From Comamonadaceae bacterium (GTDB lineage: Bacteria > Pseudomonadota > Gammaproteobacteria > Burkholderiales > Burkholderiaceae_C), in assembly GCA_947476465.1 (NCBI GenBank), contig CANJQN010000026.1, positions 1-57,246 of the forward strand: 57,246 nucleotides of DNA, written 5' to 3'. Under the pieces are notes generated by a model. The model had not been told where the DNA came from. It saw only the letters and a program-made list of their open reading frames with translations, and did not search any database. The number at the start of each line of letters is the position of its first letter. The first letter of the stretch is position 1. Positions 43,107 to 56,247 of the stretch are shown here, in pieces. Position numbers and translations under genes: made by a program.

Positions 43107-44852
43107 TCAGGCCGGATCGAAGTGCAGTGGCAGGCCGACCACGAAGGTGCTGCCCTGGCCCAGGCCCGCGCTGCTGGCGCGCACGTTCCCGCCGTGGCGC
43201 TCGACGATGGATTGCACGATGGCCAGGCCCAGGCCCAAGGTGCCAGGTTTGGTGCGCGCCTGGTAGAAAGGCTCGAAGATGCGCGCCAGCGTCTGCGGCG
43301 TCATGCCGTCGCCCTGGTCTTCAATGACCAACTCCGCGATCGCTTCACGCCGGTGCAAAGACACGCGAATCGGCAAACCGTTGCCGTGACGAAACGCGTT
43401 GATCAACAGGTTGGTGATGACCTGCGTGAGGCGCACGGGATCGGCGTCGACCCAGATGGCCTCGCTGGGCGCAGGCCCCTGCACCTGGGCGCCAGTCTCA
43501 TGCTCACAAAACGACTCGACCGCATGGCCGACGAGTTGCCCCAACTCGACCAGTTCCAGGTTCAGGCTGACCTTGCCCTCGACCAGCCGGCTGACGTCCA
43601 GCAGATCGTCCACCAAGCGCGTCATGTGCGCCACTTGCCGCCGAAGGATCTGGCGTTCGCGCCCAAGGGTGTCGCCCGCCTTGGCATCCAACAGGGTCAG
43701 AACGCTGCTGATGGGCGCCAAAGGGTTGCGCAGCTCGTGCCCCAGGACGGCCATGAACTGATCCTTGGCGCTGGAGGCTCGTTCAGCGGCGTCGAGCGCT
43801 TCGCGCACGCGGTCGTTGGCCTGATCCACCTGCCGCATCAGCGTCGCGAGTTCGGCGATCGTCGGCTCGGCTGGTTTTTCAGCTGCGTCGGAGCCGATCT
43901 TGTCGGCCCGGTCGATCACCAGTTGAATGTCGCGCCTGATGCGGCGCGACAAGGCCAATGCCAGGGGAATGGCGACCAGCAGCGACCCGCCCACCCCCAG
44001 GGCGTAAAGCGTCAAGGTCGAGGTCGAGGTCGCCTGCAAAAGTGAAAGCGGCGCTCCAATGACCACCGTCCAGCCGTGCAAGGGCATCCGGACAAAAGCC
44101 GTGACGACGCGGTCTCCCTCGGTGGCTTTCGTGATGCCGACACCCTCCAGCGACAGGTTGCTCGACAGCAGGCCTGCCAAGCTCGGCGAAGGTGAAGAAC
44201 CCACCGTGCTGTCGTGGTCGCGCGACCTTGCAAGCCGGGTTCCTTGAGCATCGAGGACGGCGATGACCCAGTCATCGGGCCGGTTCTGCCGCTCCAGGAT
44301 GTCCACCAGGCTGCGGGGCACGACGGCTGCTGTCAGGACGTACGTGAGCCCGCCCGCTTTGGTGACCGGCACCCGGACCGGGTACGCATACTCACCCAGT
44401 CGCCCTTTTACCAACGAGCCGACGACCGGCTTGCCCGTGTCACGGGCTCTGGCAAGGCTGTTGGGCTCCACCGGCGTGACCGGGGCGGCATCGGCCGGCG
44501 CATTGCTGCGCAGAATCACTCGGCCGCCGACGTCGGATACCGAGATCTGCCGCAGGTCGGGCCGAGCAAGGGTAACCCGCTGCATTTCACGATGGAAGCC
44601 GGCGAAATCGCGCTGGTCGAGATCGTTCGAACTGGCCAGCCCCTGCAGGACCCCGATCGACGCCGACAGATCGGCTTCCACCGCACTGGCCACCGCCCGG
44701 GCCAGGTCCAGCGTCGCGCGCTGCACCTCGGCCTGCTGAGCTTGCCGGGCGGTGTAGATCGACACCGCCGTGAGCGCGGCAAGGGGCAACAAGCCTGACA
44801 GCGTCAGGCCCAGAAGCAGGTAGCGCAGCGGTAACGAACGAGTGAAAAACAA
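43107..44852 (-). CDS. Membrane sensor histidine kinase
   Basis: A 581-residue kinase. Two membrane helices (about residues 10-30 and 280-300) flank a roughly 250-residue periplasmic dCache-like sensor. HAMP-like sequence follows, then the HisKA motif with His372 (MAVLGHELRNPLAP), the N box NLLINAFRHG, G1 DQGDGM and G2 TLGLGLAIV. The start is a TTG without a clear ribosome site. No response regulator is adjacent. It is 60 bases downstream of the TAXI binding-protein gene, so it may sense the ligand that the protein binds. Confidence 0.88.
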   Translation of the reverse strand: MFFTRSLPLRYLLLGLTLSGLLPLAALTAVSIYTARQAQQAEVQRATLDLARAVASAVEADLSASIGVLQGLASSNDLDQRDFAGFHREMQRVTLARPDLRQISVSDVGGRVILRSNAPADAAPVTPVEPNSLARARDTGKPVVGSLVKGRLGEYAYPVRVPVTKAGGLTYVLTAAVVPRSLVDILERQNRPDDWVIAVLDAQGTRLARSRDHDSTVGSSPSPSLAGLLSSNLSLEGVGITKATEGDRVVTAFVRMPLHGWTVVIGAPLSLLQATSTSTLTLYALGVGGSLLVAIPLALALSRRIRRDIQLVIDRADKIGSDAAEKPAEPTIAELATLMRQVDQANDRVREALDAAERASSAKDQFMAVLGHELRNPLAPISSVLTLLDAKAGDTLGRERQILRRQVAHMTRLVDDLLDVSRLVEGKVSLNLELVELGQLVGHAVESFCEHETGAQVQGPAPSEAIWVDADPVRLTQVITNLLINAFRHGNGLPIRVSLHRREAIAELVIEDQGDGMTPQTLARIFEPFYQARTKPGTLGLGLAIVQSIVERHGGNVRASSAGLGQGSTFVVGLPLHFDPA

Positions 44853-44912
44853 GGCACACCGGTGGTCAAGCGACGAACTGCCACAGCCGGTCGTTGAGTC
44901 TACTGAAAAGCG

Positions 44913-46265
44913 TCACGCCGCAGTCATGGAAGTCGGTTTCGTTGAGGCCAGCCTGGCCCGCACCAGGTTGATATTGGCCCGCAGCGCGTACAGCTCGTCC
45001 GCATACGACAGCGGCACCGACACCCGCGCCACGCGCAGGTCCAGCGCGTCGAGTTCGCGCTGCAACTCGGGCGTGTCGCCCGGCGCCTGGACGCTGCGCT
45101 CCTCGATGCTGCGCAGCTGCCCGTACCAGCGGAACACCCGCGATCGGATCCGAAAGGCATAGATCGGGGGCACGATGCGCGACAAGGGCAGCAAGATGGC
45201 CAGGATGATGCCCAGCGCCAGCCACATGCGCTCGATCAGGTTGGCCAGCCAGAACGGCAGGTAGCGCTGCAAGAATGGCGCGCCAGACTGGATGGCGCGT
45301 TCCGCCTCGCGGGAGAGGGGGTATTCGCTCTGCTCGAGGTTGGGGAAGGTCCGCGCGCGGTTGAACCAGCCGGCCGGCCCGTGCAGGGGGCGCGACGCTT
45401 GCGCAAACAATTGCACCAGGGCAGGGTGCGTCTGCGGGCGCGCCAGCAGCGCGGTGGTGGTGGCCACCAGCCGTACGTCTTGCGGCGGCAGGTCGCGCGC
45501 CAGATCCACAATGCCGCGCGGCAGCACCACGGGCGCCAGGAAGCCAAAGCGCCGTGAATACGCCTCGCTGTGCGCCAGGTCCATCAGCTTCACGCCGGGC
45601 GTCTGCAGCAGCATCTGCACCATGAGTGATTCGGGGGCCGAGGCGAACACCAGCACGTCGAGCTCGCCGCCCAGGAAGGCCACGGTGGCCGGGGTCTGCT
45701 CCAGCTGCGACAGCACCAGGGCGGATCGCTCGATGCGGTTGGCCTCGAACAGCCGGTCCATCAGCCGCGGCACGCCGCTGCCCGGCGTGCCGACATTCAG
45801 GCGCAGGCCTTTGAGCTGCGTCAGCGCCGTGAGCGTGCCACCCAACGACCGCCGGCGGACCGCCTCCGCGCGGTAAAACAGCCACACCGGTTCCACGAAC
45901 AGGCTGCCCAGCGATACCAGCTCGGGCTCGGACTCCGCATCGGCTCTAGTGGCGGTGCCGCCCTGGACAAATCCCAGGTCGGCGCCGCCTTCGCGCAGCA
46001 GCTTTTCGTTGGCCTGCGAACCCTCCGTCGGCACCAGCACCACCTCGATGCCTTCCACGGCAAGGGCGGCCCGATAGCGCTTGCCAAATTGTTCGTAGGC
46101 GCTTTGAGCCGGCCCGGTGGCCAGGCGCACGCTTTGAGGTGGCGTGGGGTCGAGCCAGAGGTAGGCCAGGACCAGCAACGCGACCGCCAGCACCGCGACA
46201 GGGCCTGCTGATATCAGCAAGTCGCGAGCCGACAGCAGGAAATTGCGCAACGAGGGGGGCATCAC
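44913..46265 (-). CDS. TAXI-family TRAP-associated binding protein
   Basis: A 450-residue TAXI-type solute-binding protein. It has an N-terminal membrane anchor (AVLAVALLVLAYLW), the ligand domain start VRLATGPAQSAYEQFGKRYRA and GGADLGFVQGGTA. There is an unusual C-terminal extension of about 120 residues with a further membrane helix (MWLALGIILAILLPL) and a helical tail. Usual TAXI proteins are about 330 residues and lie next to a fused DctQM permease; here a DctM gene follows on the same strand but belongs to a separate DctPQM set. Instead it neighbours a sensor kinase, suggesting signalling rather than transport. Confidence 0.82.
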   Translation of the reverse strand: MMPPSLRNFLLSARDLLISAGPVAVLAVALLVLAYLWLDPTPPQSVRLATGPAQSAYEQFGKRYRAALAVEGIEVVLVPTEGSQANEKLLREGGADLGFVQGGTATRADAESEPELVSLGSLFVEPVWLFYRAEAVRRRSLGGTLTALTQLKGLRLNVGTPGSGVPRLMDRLFEANRIERSALVLSQLEQTPATVAFLGGELDVLVFASAPESLMVQMLLQTPGVKLMDLAHSEAYSRRFGFLAPVVLPRGIVDLARDLPPQDVRLVATTTALLARPQTHPALVQLFAQASRPLHGPAGWFNRARTFPNLEQSEYPLSREAERAIQSGAPFLQRYLPFWLANLIERMWLALGIILAILLPLSRIVPPIYAFRIRSRVFRWYGQLRSIEERSVQAPGDTPELQRELDALDLRVARVSVPLSYADELYALRANINLVRARLASTKPTSMTAA

Positions 46266-46320
46266 TCAGGCCTCGGGGAAGCGCCTGTGGTTGGGTGAAC
46301 GGTCAGTGTAGGGCAATCAC

Positions 46321-46350
46321 ATGCCGCTCCTGATGCCGCTCCTGATGCCG
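46321..46350 (+). repeat. Short tandem repeat (12-base unit, about 2.5 copies)
   Basis: ATGCCGCTCCTG is repeated twice and begun a third time. It lies in the 162-base gap between the TAXI and DctM genes. It may be a slippage product; no function is evident. Confidence 0.6.
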
Positions 46351-46427
46351 CCGGACAGCGCCGGCATCGAGATGCTCAAGCGTCTGGCCGGCGCGCCACG
46401 GCGGTGGTCATCAGTGCTTGGGCCCGC

Positions 46428-47738
46428 TCAGGAAGAGAGCAACTGCGGCAAATACGTCGCCAGCCCGGGCACGGCAACCATGAGCGCGACCAGGAACAGG
46501 TCGGCCACGAAGAACCAGAGGACTCCCCGAAAGACCAGATCGGTGGGGGCGATCTTGCCGACGGTGCTGCTGATCACGAACACGTTCAGCCCCACAGGCG
46601 GGGTGATCATGCCGATCTCGAGCATCTTGGTGACGTAGACGCCGAACCAGATCATGCTGATCTCGGCGCCTTTCACCATGGGCAGGAAGATGGGCAGGGT
46701 GATCAGCATCGCGCCGATGGGCTCGAGGAACATGCCCAGAATCAAATAGACCAGCGTCATGCCCAGAATCAGCATGATGGGGCCGGTGTTCATCGCCGTG
46801 ACGGCGCCGGCAATCGACTCGCCGACGCCCGTCAGCGTGAGAAAGCGGGTCAGCAGGCTAGCGCCCACCACCACGATGAACAGGCTGCCGCAGGTCATGA
46901 GCGTTTCGACCACCGAAGTGGAGAACGTCTCGCGCGTCAACGTGCGTTTGGCGGCGGCCACCACCAGGGACATTGCCGCACCGATGGCGCCGGCCTGCGT
47001 GGCCGTGAAGAGCCCGCCGAACAGGCCGCCGAGCACACCAACGATCAGCACGATGATGGGCAGCGTGTCCTTGAGCGCGGCGCGATGCGCTGCCCAGGTG
47101 GCGGTTTCGTGGACCATCGGAGCCAGAGAGGGCTTCAACTTCACCCGAATCAAGATGACGAGGATGTACGCTGCGGCGGTGGCCAGTCCCACACCCAAGC
47201 CGCCGAGGAATAGTTCGGTGATGGAAACCTGCGCCACGACCCCGAAGATGATCAGCAGGATGCTCGGTGGAATCAGCGCACCGATGGTGCCGGCCGCCGC
47301 CACCGTGCCGGTTGCCAACGATATGTCGTATTTGTTGCGCACCATCTCGGGCACGGCCACCTTGCCCATGGCCGCGGCGCACGCGACGCTTGAGCCGGTC
47401 ACGGCGGCAAAAGCGGAACAACCGAGCACCGAGGCGATCGCCAGGCCGCCTGGCAGGCGCGACATCCACAGTCGCGCCGCATTGAACAGGCCGCCGGTCA
47501 GGCCGCAGCGGTAACACACGAAACCCATGAACAGGAACATGGGCACCGAGCTCAGTGTCCAGTTGGCGATGAACGAATGCGGGACCACCTGGAGCATGCC
47601 CCAGGCGGAATCGGCGCCGATCATGTAGAGCAGGCCGAGATAAGACACCAAGATCAGCGCGCCGCCGATGGGCGCGCGCGCTGCGATCAGCAAGAGCAGG
47701 GCGACAATGCCCCAGACGCCCACCATCGTGTCAGACAT
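46428..47738 (-). CDS. TRAP transporter large permease (DctM type), set 3
   Basis: A 436-residue membrane protein with motifs SSVPMFLFMGFVCYRCG, TGSSVACAAAMGKVAVPEM, GALIPPSILLIIFG and GMITPPVGLNVF. The ATG at 47738 has a perfect AAGGAGG eight bases upstream and overlaps the small-permease gene by eight bases; a longer open frame to 47774 is not needed. It belongs to the operon SDR, DctP, DctQ, DctM. Confidence 0.93.
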   Translation of the reverse strand: MSDTMVGVWGIVALLLLIAARAPIGGALILVSYLGLLYMIGADSAWGMLQVVPHSFIANWTLSSVPMFLFMGFVCYRCGLTGGLFNAARLWMSRLPGGLAIASVLGCSAFAAVTGSSVACAAAMGKVAVPEMVRNKYDISLATGTVAAAGTIGALIPPSILLIIFGVVAQVSITELFLGGLGVGLATAAAYILVILIRVKLKPSLAPMVHETATWAAHRAALKDTLPIIVLIVGVLGGLFGGLFTATQAGAIGAAMSLVVAAAKRTLTRETFSTSVVETLMTCGSLFIVVVGASLLTRFLTLTGVGESIAGAVTAMNTGPIMLILGMTLVYLILGMFLEPIGAMLITLPIFLPMVKGAEISMIWFGVYVTKMLEIGMITPPVGLNVFVISSTVGKIAPTDLVFRGVLWFFVADLFLVALMVAVPGLATYLPQLLSS

Positions 47739-48294
47739 GAGCCGCCTCCTTGTCTTGGACGCCGTCCAGCGCATGGGATGGCGCGGCAGGCACGGGGCGG
47801 CCCAGCATGTCCAGCACGAGCTTGGCCACCATCAGCAGGGCCGCCAGGCCGAACGCCACGGGCAACATCAGGAACGAAGGCCACACGATCACGCGGGAGG
47901 TCTGCTCCAGCACATAGGCGTTGACAGCCAGCTTGGCGGTGAACTGCTGCCACGATTGCGCCGCGAGGATCACATAGACGACGATGAACACCGCCTGCAC
48001 AAGCCAGCCGAGCGCGCGGCGCAGGCCGTCGGGCAGGAACTTCACGAACATGTCCACGCTGATGTGGCCGTCGCGGTACTCCGTGATGAACAGCGGCAAG
48101 AAGGCCACGCAAATCATGTAGTACTCGGTGACGTAGACACTGGTCAGTGGCAGCGGCGCGTTGAAGACAAGATCCGCAATGACATCAAGCGAGATGTGGA
48201 CCATCATCGCCAGCAGGCCCACCGAGGCCACGCCGATGAGGGCCTTGTCCAGCCATCGGACAGTCTGTTCTGTGAAGGTATTGGCGCTCTGCAT
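47731..48294 (-). CDS. TRAP transporter small permease (DctQ type), set 3
   Basis: A 187-residue four-helix protein. The N-terminal part has TVRWLDKALIGVASVGLLAMM. The segment TSVYVTEYYMICVAFLPLF takes the place of the usual Arg-rich DctQ signature. The start may be the ATG at 48294 or a GTG at 48309; neither has a good Shine-Dalgarno. It overlaps dctM and lies 18 bases after dctP. Confidence 0.87.
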   Translation of the reverse strand: MQSANTFTEQTVRWLDKALIGVASVGLLAMMVHISLDVIADLVFNAPLPLTSVYVTEYYMICVAFLPLFITEYRDGHISVDMFVKFLPDGLRRALGWLVQAVFIVVYVILAAQSWQQFTAKLAVNAYVLEQTSRVIVWPSFLMLPVAFGLAALLMVAKLVLDMLGRPVPAAPSHALDGVQDKEAAHV

Positions 48295-48312
48295 GATGTG
48301 TTCGTGCACCCC

Positions 48313-49437
48313 TTACTGCATGCCGAAGGTCTTGGGGTCGATCTTGGAATAGATCTCGCGCTGGTAGATGTCGGAAAGCACCTTGGGGTCGGCCTTGTCG
48401 ATGTCGGCGGGAATCAGCTTCTCCCACTTTTGCACGAGCTGGCGGAAACGCGCGGCCTTGGCGGCGGCGTCCTTGATGCCGTAATCTTTCTCGGCGCTGG
48501 CCGCCACATTGCCAAGGTCGGCCTCGGCGAAGGCCTTGGATTTCGCGACCAGGTCGGGCGCCGCCCTGTGGACCTGGATGTTCTTCTTCTTGGCTTCGGC
48601 GAAGTTGCGCTCCACGTCGCCGAGGTAGCGTTGGGAGATGACCGCCGAGCCGATGGCCGCCGAATCCAGCACCGCACGGCGCTGGGCGTCGGTCAGCGAA
48701 CGCCAGGTGTTGCGGTTCATGTTGAGGATTTCCATGCCGTGGTAGGTGCCCATGGGCGCGTCGAGGGTGATGTGCTTGACCACGTCCACCAGGCGCAGGT
48801 TGGTCAGCTCGGAGACCGGCACCAGGGCGCCGTCCAGGTTGCCTTGAGACATGGCTTCGAAGATCTCATTGGGCGTGATGGACATCGCCACGGCGCCCAT
48901 GTCCTGTGCCCAGCGCGACCACGGGGCCGCGCCGGAGCGCAGCTTCTTGCCCTTGATGTCGTCCAGGGTGGTGATCTTTTTGGTCGAGAGGATCCAGTAC
49001 GGACCGGCCGCGACCGAGGCCAGGTAGACGTGGTTGCGCTTGAGCTTTTCCGCCAGGCACTCCTGGCAGGTCATGAGGTATTCGGTCATGGCGCCGGCCA
49101 TCGCGAAGCCGCTGCTGCCCAGCATGGCCAGGTTGATCGGCAGCTGCGCCTCGGGAAACTCCGCCGGGATGATGGGCGCGAGCACGAAGCCCATATCGAC
49201 CACGCCGTCACGCACGCCGGCGAAGGTCTGCGAGATGTTCAGGAACGACAGCGGCAGGGTGCGCACGTTCAGATCAGGCGCTCTCTCCTTCAGGGCCTTG
49301 GCGAAGGCGTCGTAGCCGATCTGGTTGGTGTGCGTGGGCAGCACCCCGGAGCCGATTTTGAGGTCTTTGGCGACGGCGGCCCCGGACGCGAGTGCGGCGC
49401 CGAGGGACAGGGCGAGAACGAGTTTGGACAGTTTCAT
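48313..49437 (-). CDS. TRAP transporter substrate-binding protein (DctP type), set 3
   Basis: A 374-residue periplasmic protein, longer than the two other DctP proteins in this window. The signal peptide ends ASGAAVA-KDLKIG. Typical regions are LDDIKGKKLRSGAAPWSRWAQDMG and SQGNLDGALVPV. A Cys pair (MTCQEC) near residue 120 is unusual for the family. GGAG lies seven bases before the ATG at 49437. It follows an SDR gene in the same operon. Confidence 0.9.
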   Translation of the reverse strand: MKLSKLVLALSLGAALASGAAVAKDLKIGSGVLPTHTNQIGYDAFAKALKERAPDLNVRTLPLSFLNISQTFAGVRDGVVDMGFVLAPIIPAEFPEAQLPINLAMLGSSGFAMAGAMTEYLMTCQECLAEKLKRNHVYLASVAAGPYWILSTKKITTLDDIKGKKLRSGAAPWSRWAQDMGAVAMSITPNEIFEAMSQGNLDGALVPVSELTNLRLVDVVKHITLDAPMGTYHGMEILNMNRNTWRSLTDAQRRAVLDSAAIGSAVISQRYLGDVERNFAEAKKKNIQVHRAAPDLVAKSKAFAEADLGNVAASAEKDYGIKDAAAKAARFRQLVQKWEKLIPADIDKADPKVLSDIYQREIYSKIDPKTFGMQ

Positions 49438-49566
49438 GGGTTTGCTCCGAAAGACAGTGAAAAAAGAAGGCTGGAACACTGGGCGGCGTGGTGCGTCGTC
49501 AGTTGGGGAAACTCAGGTGTCTCAGGTGGTTGGCGTCTCGGGATTTGCCCGGGGGGCCGCTCATGC

Positions 49567-50298
49567 TCACAAGGTGCGTCCGCCGTCGACCGCCACCTCG
49601 GCGCCGGTCATGTAGCGGCTCTCGTCACTGAGAAGGAACAGCACCGGGCCGGCGATTTCGTCCGGCGTTGCCAGGCGCTTGATCGGTTGCGTCTGCGCAA
49701 AAGCCAGATTCAACTCGGCCGGGCGAATCTTCAGCAGGTCAGTGTCGACCATGCCGGGGTGAACGGAGTTGACGCGGATGTTGCGGTCGGCCAGCTCGAT
49801 GGCCGCCGCCTTGGTCATGCCGCGCACGGCAAACTTGTTGGCGCTGTAGTGGATGGCGTTGGGGACGCCCCGGATGCCGGCGGACGACGAAATATTGACG
49901 ATGGAGCCGCCCCCCGTGCGCACGAATGCCGGCACCACCGCCTGCATGCCCAGGAAGGTGCCCAGCTCGTTGACGCGCCAATGGCGCTCGAACATGGCGG
50001 TGTCGACTTCCAGGATGGGCGCCGGCAAGAAGATGCCCGCGTTGTTCACCAGGCCGTTCAGGGGGCCCAGGCGCTCGGCGGCCTCGACGGCGGCGCGCCA
50101 CTGGGTTGCCTCGGTCACGTCCAGCCGCTGGAACACGGCGGCCGGGCCGAGCTCGGCGGCCAGGGCCTGCCCCGCGTCCTCGAGCAGGTCGCCCACCACC
50201 ACCTTGGCGCCCTGCGCCACCAGCTGGCGAGCCTGGGCCGCACCCAGGCCACGTGCGCCGCCCGAGATGAGGAAAACCTTGCCTGCAAAACGCGCCAT
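49567..50298 (-). CDS. SDR-family oxidoreductase (hydroxysteroid-dehydrogenase-like)
   Basis: A 243-residue short-chain dehydrogenase with the NAD motif ISGGARGLGAAQ, Asp37 (VVVGDLLED) favouring NAD, LVNNAGIF, NISSSAG and catalytic HYSANK. The layout resembles 3-alpha/20-beta-hydroxysteroid dehydrogenases, but many unrelated alcohols are substrates. CGGAG precedes the ATG. The TRAP set 3 genes follow it, so it probably oxidises the imported compound. Confidence 0.9.
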   Translation of the reverse strand: MARFAGKVFLISGGARGLGAAQARQLVAQGAKVVVGDLLEDAGQALAAELGPAAVFQRLDVTEATQWRAAVEAAERLGPLNGLVNNAGIFLPAPILEVDTAMFERHWRVNELGTFLGMQAVVPAFVRTGGGSIVNISSSAGIRGVPNAIHYSANKFAVRGMTKAAAIELADRNIRVNSVHPGMVDTDLLKIRPAELNLAFAQTQPIKRLATPDEIAGPVLFLLSDESRYMTGAEVAVDGGRTL

Positions 50299-50506
50299 CG
50301 GTAACTCCGTAGAGATCTTTCCGCCAAAACGGGCAATTGTCTAACTCTTTACAGGGGTGGGCATTAGTGGTTTTCCCTGCGGGCAGGGATTTGCCGCACG
50401 TGCATCAACTTCCTCGACATGTCAAGCCGGCTGGATCAAGCCATCGGTCAGAGCCAGGACCTACCATCGAAGCGCAACCCTCACCCATAAAGTCCGGGAG
50501 TCCAGC

Positions 50507-54214
<3,708 letters not shown>

Positions 54215-54215
54215 A

Positions 54216-54416
54216 TCACGGCACCGGGCTGGGAATGACAAGTCGGGTCAAGAGCCAGTCCAAAGGGAACCCATCGGTGGAGGAGACGCCCGCCTGCTGA
54301 TGAGCTGACTTGACCTTGGCAGACTGCTGCCGCTCCACGCAGGCGTCGACCTTGAAGACGGTCGCGCCGACAACCAGTCCAACGGCGGCCAGCCATTTGA
54401 GAGTGTCCGAAACCAT
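54216..54416 (-). CDS. Small single-helix membrane protein, unknown
   Basis: A 66-residue protein: one N-terminal membrane helix (LKWLAAVGLVVGATVF) and a polar tail ending DWLLTRLVIPSP. AGGAG stands six bases before the ATG at 54416, good evidence for translation despite the small size. It ends two bases from the kinase stop (convergent). No family is recognised. Confidence 0.6.
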   Translation of the reverse strand: MVSDTLKWLAAVGLVVGATVFKVDACVERQQSAKVKSAHQQAGVSSTDGFPLDWLLTRLVIPSPVP

Positions 54417-54633
54417 GGTGTGCTCCTGGAATGCGTGCCAAGTGGAACGCAAGGCCAATGTACGGCCGGACCCATTGAAGAATGTGTCCCCGAAGTGAAG
54501 CCCCTGATCGAACAATGGCGACTTGCGACGATGTTCTGGTCACGGTGACACATGCCGGCATCTATCGGCATCGGCTTACAAGCTGGCTCGACGGGTTCCC
54601 CTAGCATGGTCCTTCCCGCTTCAAGGAGTTGTC

Positions 54634-54993
54634 ATGCTGAAAACAAGAACCCGCGCGCGCATCGTCACCGCGCTGCTCTCGGTGGCCCTGCTCGCGCAGG
54701 CTCCGCTCGCTCACGCGGCCATCGTCGAAACAGATGCCCTGTCGGCCCAGACCCTGATCGAGCAGGATCGGGCGAAGGTGCAAGGCTTTGTCGAGCGCGC
54801 CGACGTCAAGACCAAGCTGCAGGCCATGGGCGTGGCCCGCTTCCTGGCCAAGGAGCGGGTCGGCGCGATGAGCGAGGAAGAGGTCCACGCCCTGGCCGAG
54901 CGCATCGACACCCTGCCGGCCGGCGGTGCGATGGACACCATGGATTGGATCCTGGTCGCGCTGGTGGCGCTGCTGATTCTCGCCGTGCTCTGA
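54634..54993 (+). CDS. PA2779-family protein
   Basis: A 119-residue exported protein with signal peptide (LLSVALLAQAPLAHA) and one C-terminal helix (WILVALVALLILAVL). The middle has ARFLAKERVGAMSEEEVHALAERIDTLPAGG, typical of the PA2779 family found next to PA2778-type peptidases. The ATG has AAGGAG eight bases upstream. It is 10 bases before the peptidase gene and probably co-transcribed with it. Its role is unknown; it may be the peptidase's substrate or partner. Confidence 0.87.
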   Translation: MLKTRTRARIVTALLSVALLAQAPLAHAAIVETDALSAQTLIEQDRAKVQGFVERADVKTKLQAMGVARFLAKERVGAMSEEEVHALAERIDTLPAGGAMDTMDWILVALVALLILAVL

Positions 54994-55003
54994 TCATCGG
55001 GAG

Positions 55004-55960
55004 ATGGTGCTTTCGCTTCATCGGCGATGGTTGCTGCACGTCGGTGTGATGGCGGCTGCCGGCCTGACCGGCTGCGCCATCGCGCCGCCCGCCGCCTACC
55101 TGCACGGCGAGGCCGGTGCGTCGGCCAACGCGCATGAGCTGACACGGGTTGCCTTCCATCCGCAGGAAGACTATCAATGCGGCCCGGCCGCGCTGGCCAC
55201 GGTGCTTGAGTACGCCGGTGCCGACCGCAGCCCTGAGCAACTGGTCGACCAGGTCTACATCCCGCAGCGCCAGGGCAGCCTTCAGCCCGAGATGCTGGCG
55301 GCCACGCGCCGTGCCGCTCTGCTGCCTTATCGCCTGACCCCGTCGCCCCAGGCCCTGCTGGCCGAAGTGGCGGCGGGCCGGCCAGTGCTGGTGCTGCAGA
55401 ACCTGCGCTGGGACTGGATGCCGCGATGGCACTACGCGGTGGTGGTGGGTTACGACCTGTCCGCTGGCACGGTGGTGTTGCGTTCGGGCACGGAGCGCCG
55501 GCTGGAGATGCCGGTGGCTGAGTTCGACCGCAGCTGGCAGCGGGCCGAGCGCTGGGCCTTCGTTGCGCTCGCGCCCGACACACTGCCGGCGCAGCCCCGC
55601 GAGGCCGACTACGTGGCCGCTGCCGCAGCCTTGGAGCGCGTGGTACCGGCGTCGGGACAACGGGCTTACGAAACCGCGCTGGCCGCCTGGCCGAAGAACC
55701 TGTTCGCGCGCATGGCGCTGGGCAATGCGGCCTACCGCCAGGGCACACTGCCAGCGGCCGAGGCTGCGTACCGGCAGGCGACGGTGGATCACCCGGACGC
55801 GGCCGACGCCTGGAACAACCTCGCGCAGGTGCTGCACGATTTGCGGCAAACCCAGCCCGCCCTGGCCGCCGCGCAGCGGGCCGTGGCCCTGGGCGGCCCG
55901 CGCCTTGCGGCCTATGAGGCGACGCTGGCCGGCATTCAAGGCGGCGCTGCGAAACCCTGA
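55004..55960 (+). CDS. PA2778-family C39-like cysteine peptidase with TPR
   Basis: A 318-residue lipoprotein-like protein. The N-terminal lipobox is near LTGCA; then comes a papain-like C39 domain with the nucleophile in DYQCGPAALATVLEYAG and the His in MPRWHYAVVVGYD. The C-terminal part contains tetratricopeptide repeats (LGNAAYRQGTLPAAEAAYRQA, NNLAQVLHDLRQTQPAL). It is translated just after the PA2779-like gene. C39-type domains cleave double-Gly leaders, but here there is no ABC exporter, so the substrate is open. Confidence 0.88.
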   Translation: MVLSLHRRWLLHVGVMAAAGLTGCAIAPPAAYLHGEAGASANAHELTRVAFHPQEDYQCGPAALATVLEYAGADRSPEQLVDQVYIPQRQGSLQPEMLAATRRAALLPYRLTPSPQALLAEVAAGRPVLVLQNLRWDWMPRWHYAVVVGYDLSAGTVVLRSGTERRLEMPVAEFDRSWQRAERWAFVALAPDTLPAQPREADYVAAAAALERVVPASGQRAYETALAAWPKNLFARMALGNAAYRQGTLPAAEAAYRQATVDHPDAADAWNNLAQVLHDLRQTQPALAAAQRAVALGGPRLAAYEATLAGIQGGAAKP

Positions 55961-56247
55961 GCCGCCGAGTCGGTGGCGGTGCCGGCCGAAGTGGCCGAAG
56001 CTGCGAAGCCCACGGCATGCTCGCCCGCCTGGCCTACACCATCCGCCAGCAACTGAGCGCGTACGGGATCATCACGCCTATGGCCGGCCGGTGATGCCGG
56101 CGGCGGCGCAGTTGGTTAGGCTTGCGGGGGAGCGTGGCAGTCTGCGCTCGTGAGGAGCTTCCGAGAGCGGTGCGTTTGCGTCCTGCTTGTCAGTCGGTGA
56201 CGGATGTCGCCACGCCGTGCGGATCAATGAAAAGGTAATGGGCCAGC
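55961..56247. other. Gene-poor spacer with a short coding-like fragment
   Basis: This 287-base stretch separates the peptidase from the toxin/immunity pair. On the plus strand 56016-56093 gives MLARLAYTIRQQLSAYG and a stop, which may be a gene remnant. No RNA gene or terminator was recognised. Confidence 0.3.

Noticed and set aside
44866..45885. A 339-codon open frame overlapping the TAXI gene on the same strand
   Set aside because: It is Ala/Gly/Arg-rich and out of frame with the well-supported TAXI protein.
46321..46350. A CRISPR or larger repeat array
   Set aside because: Only two and a half copies of a 12-base unit without spacers; no cas genes in the window.
47668..50304. An 878-codon open frame on the plus strand
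   Set aside because: It runs antisense to the TRAP set 3 and SDR genes, is rich in His, Arg and Gly as expected for a GC-rich shadow frame, and has no domain or ribosome site.
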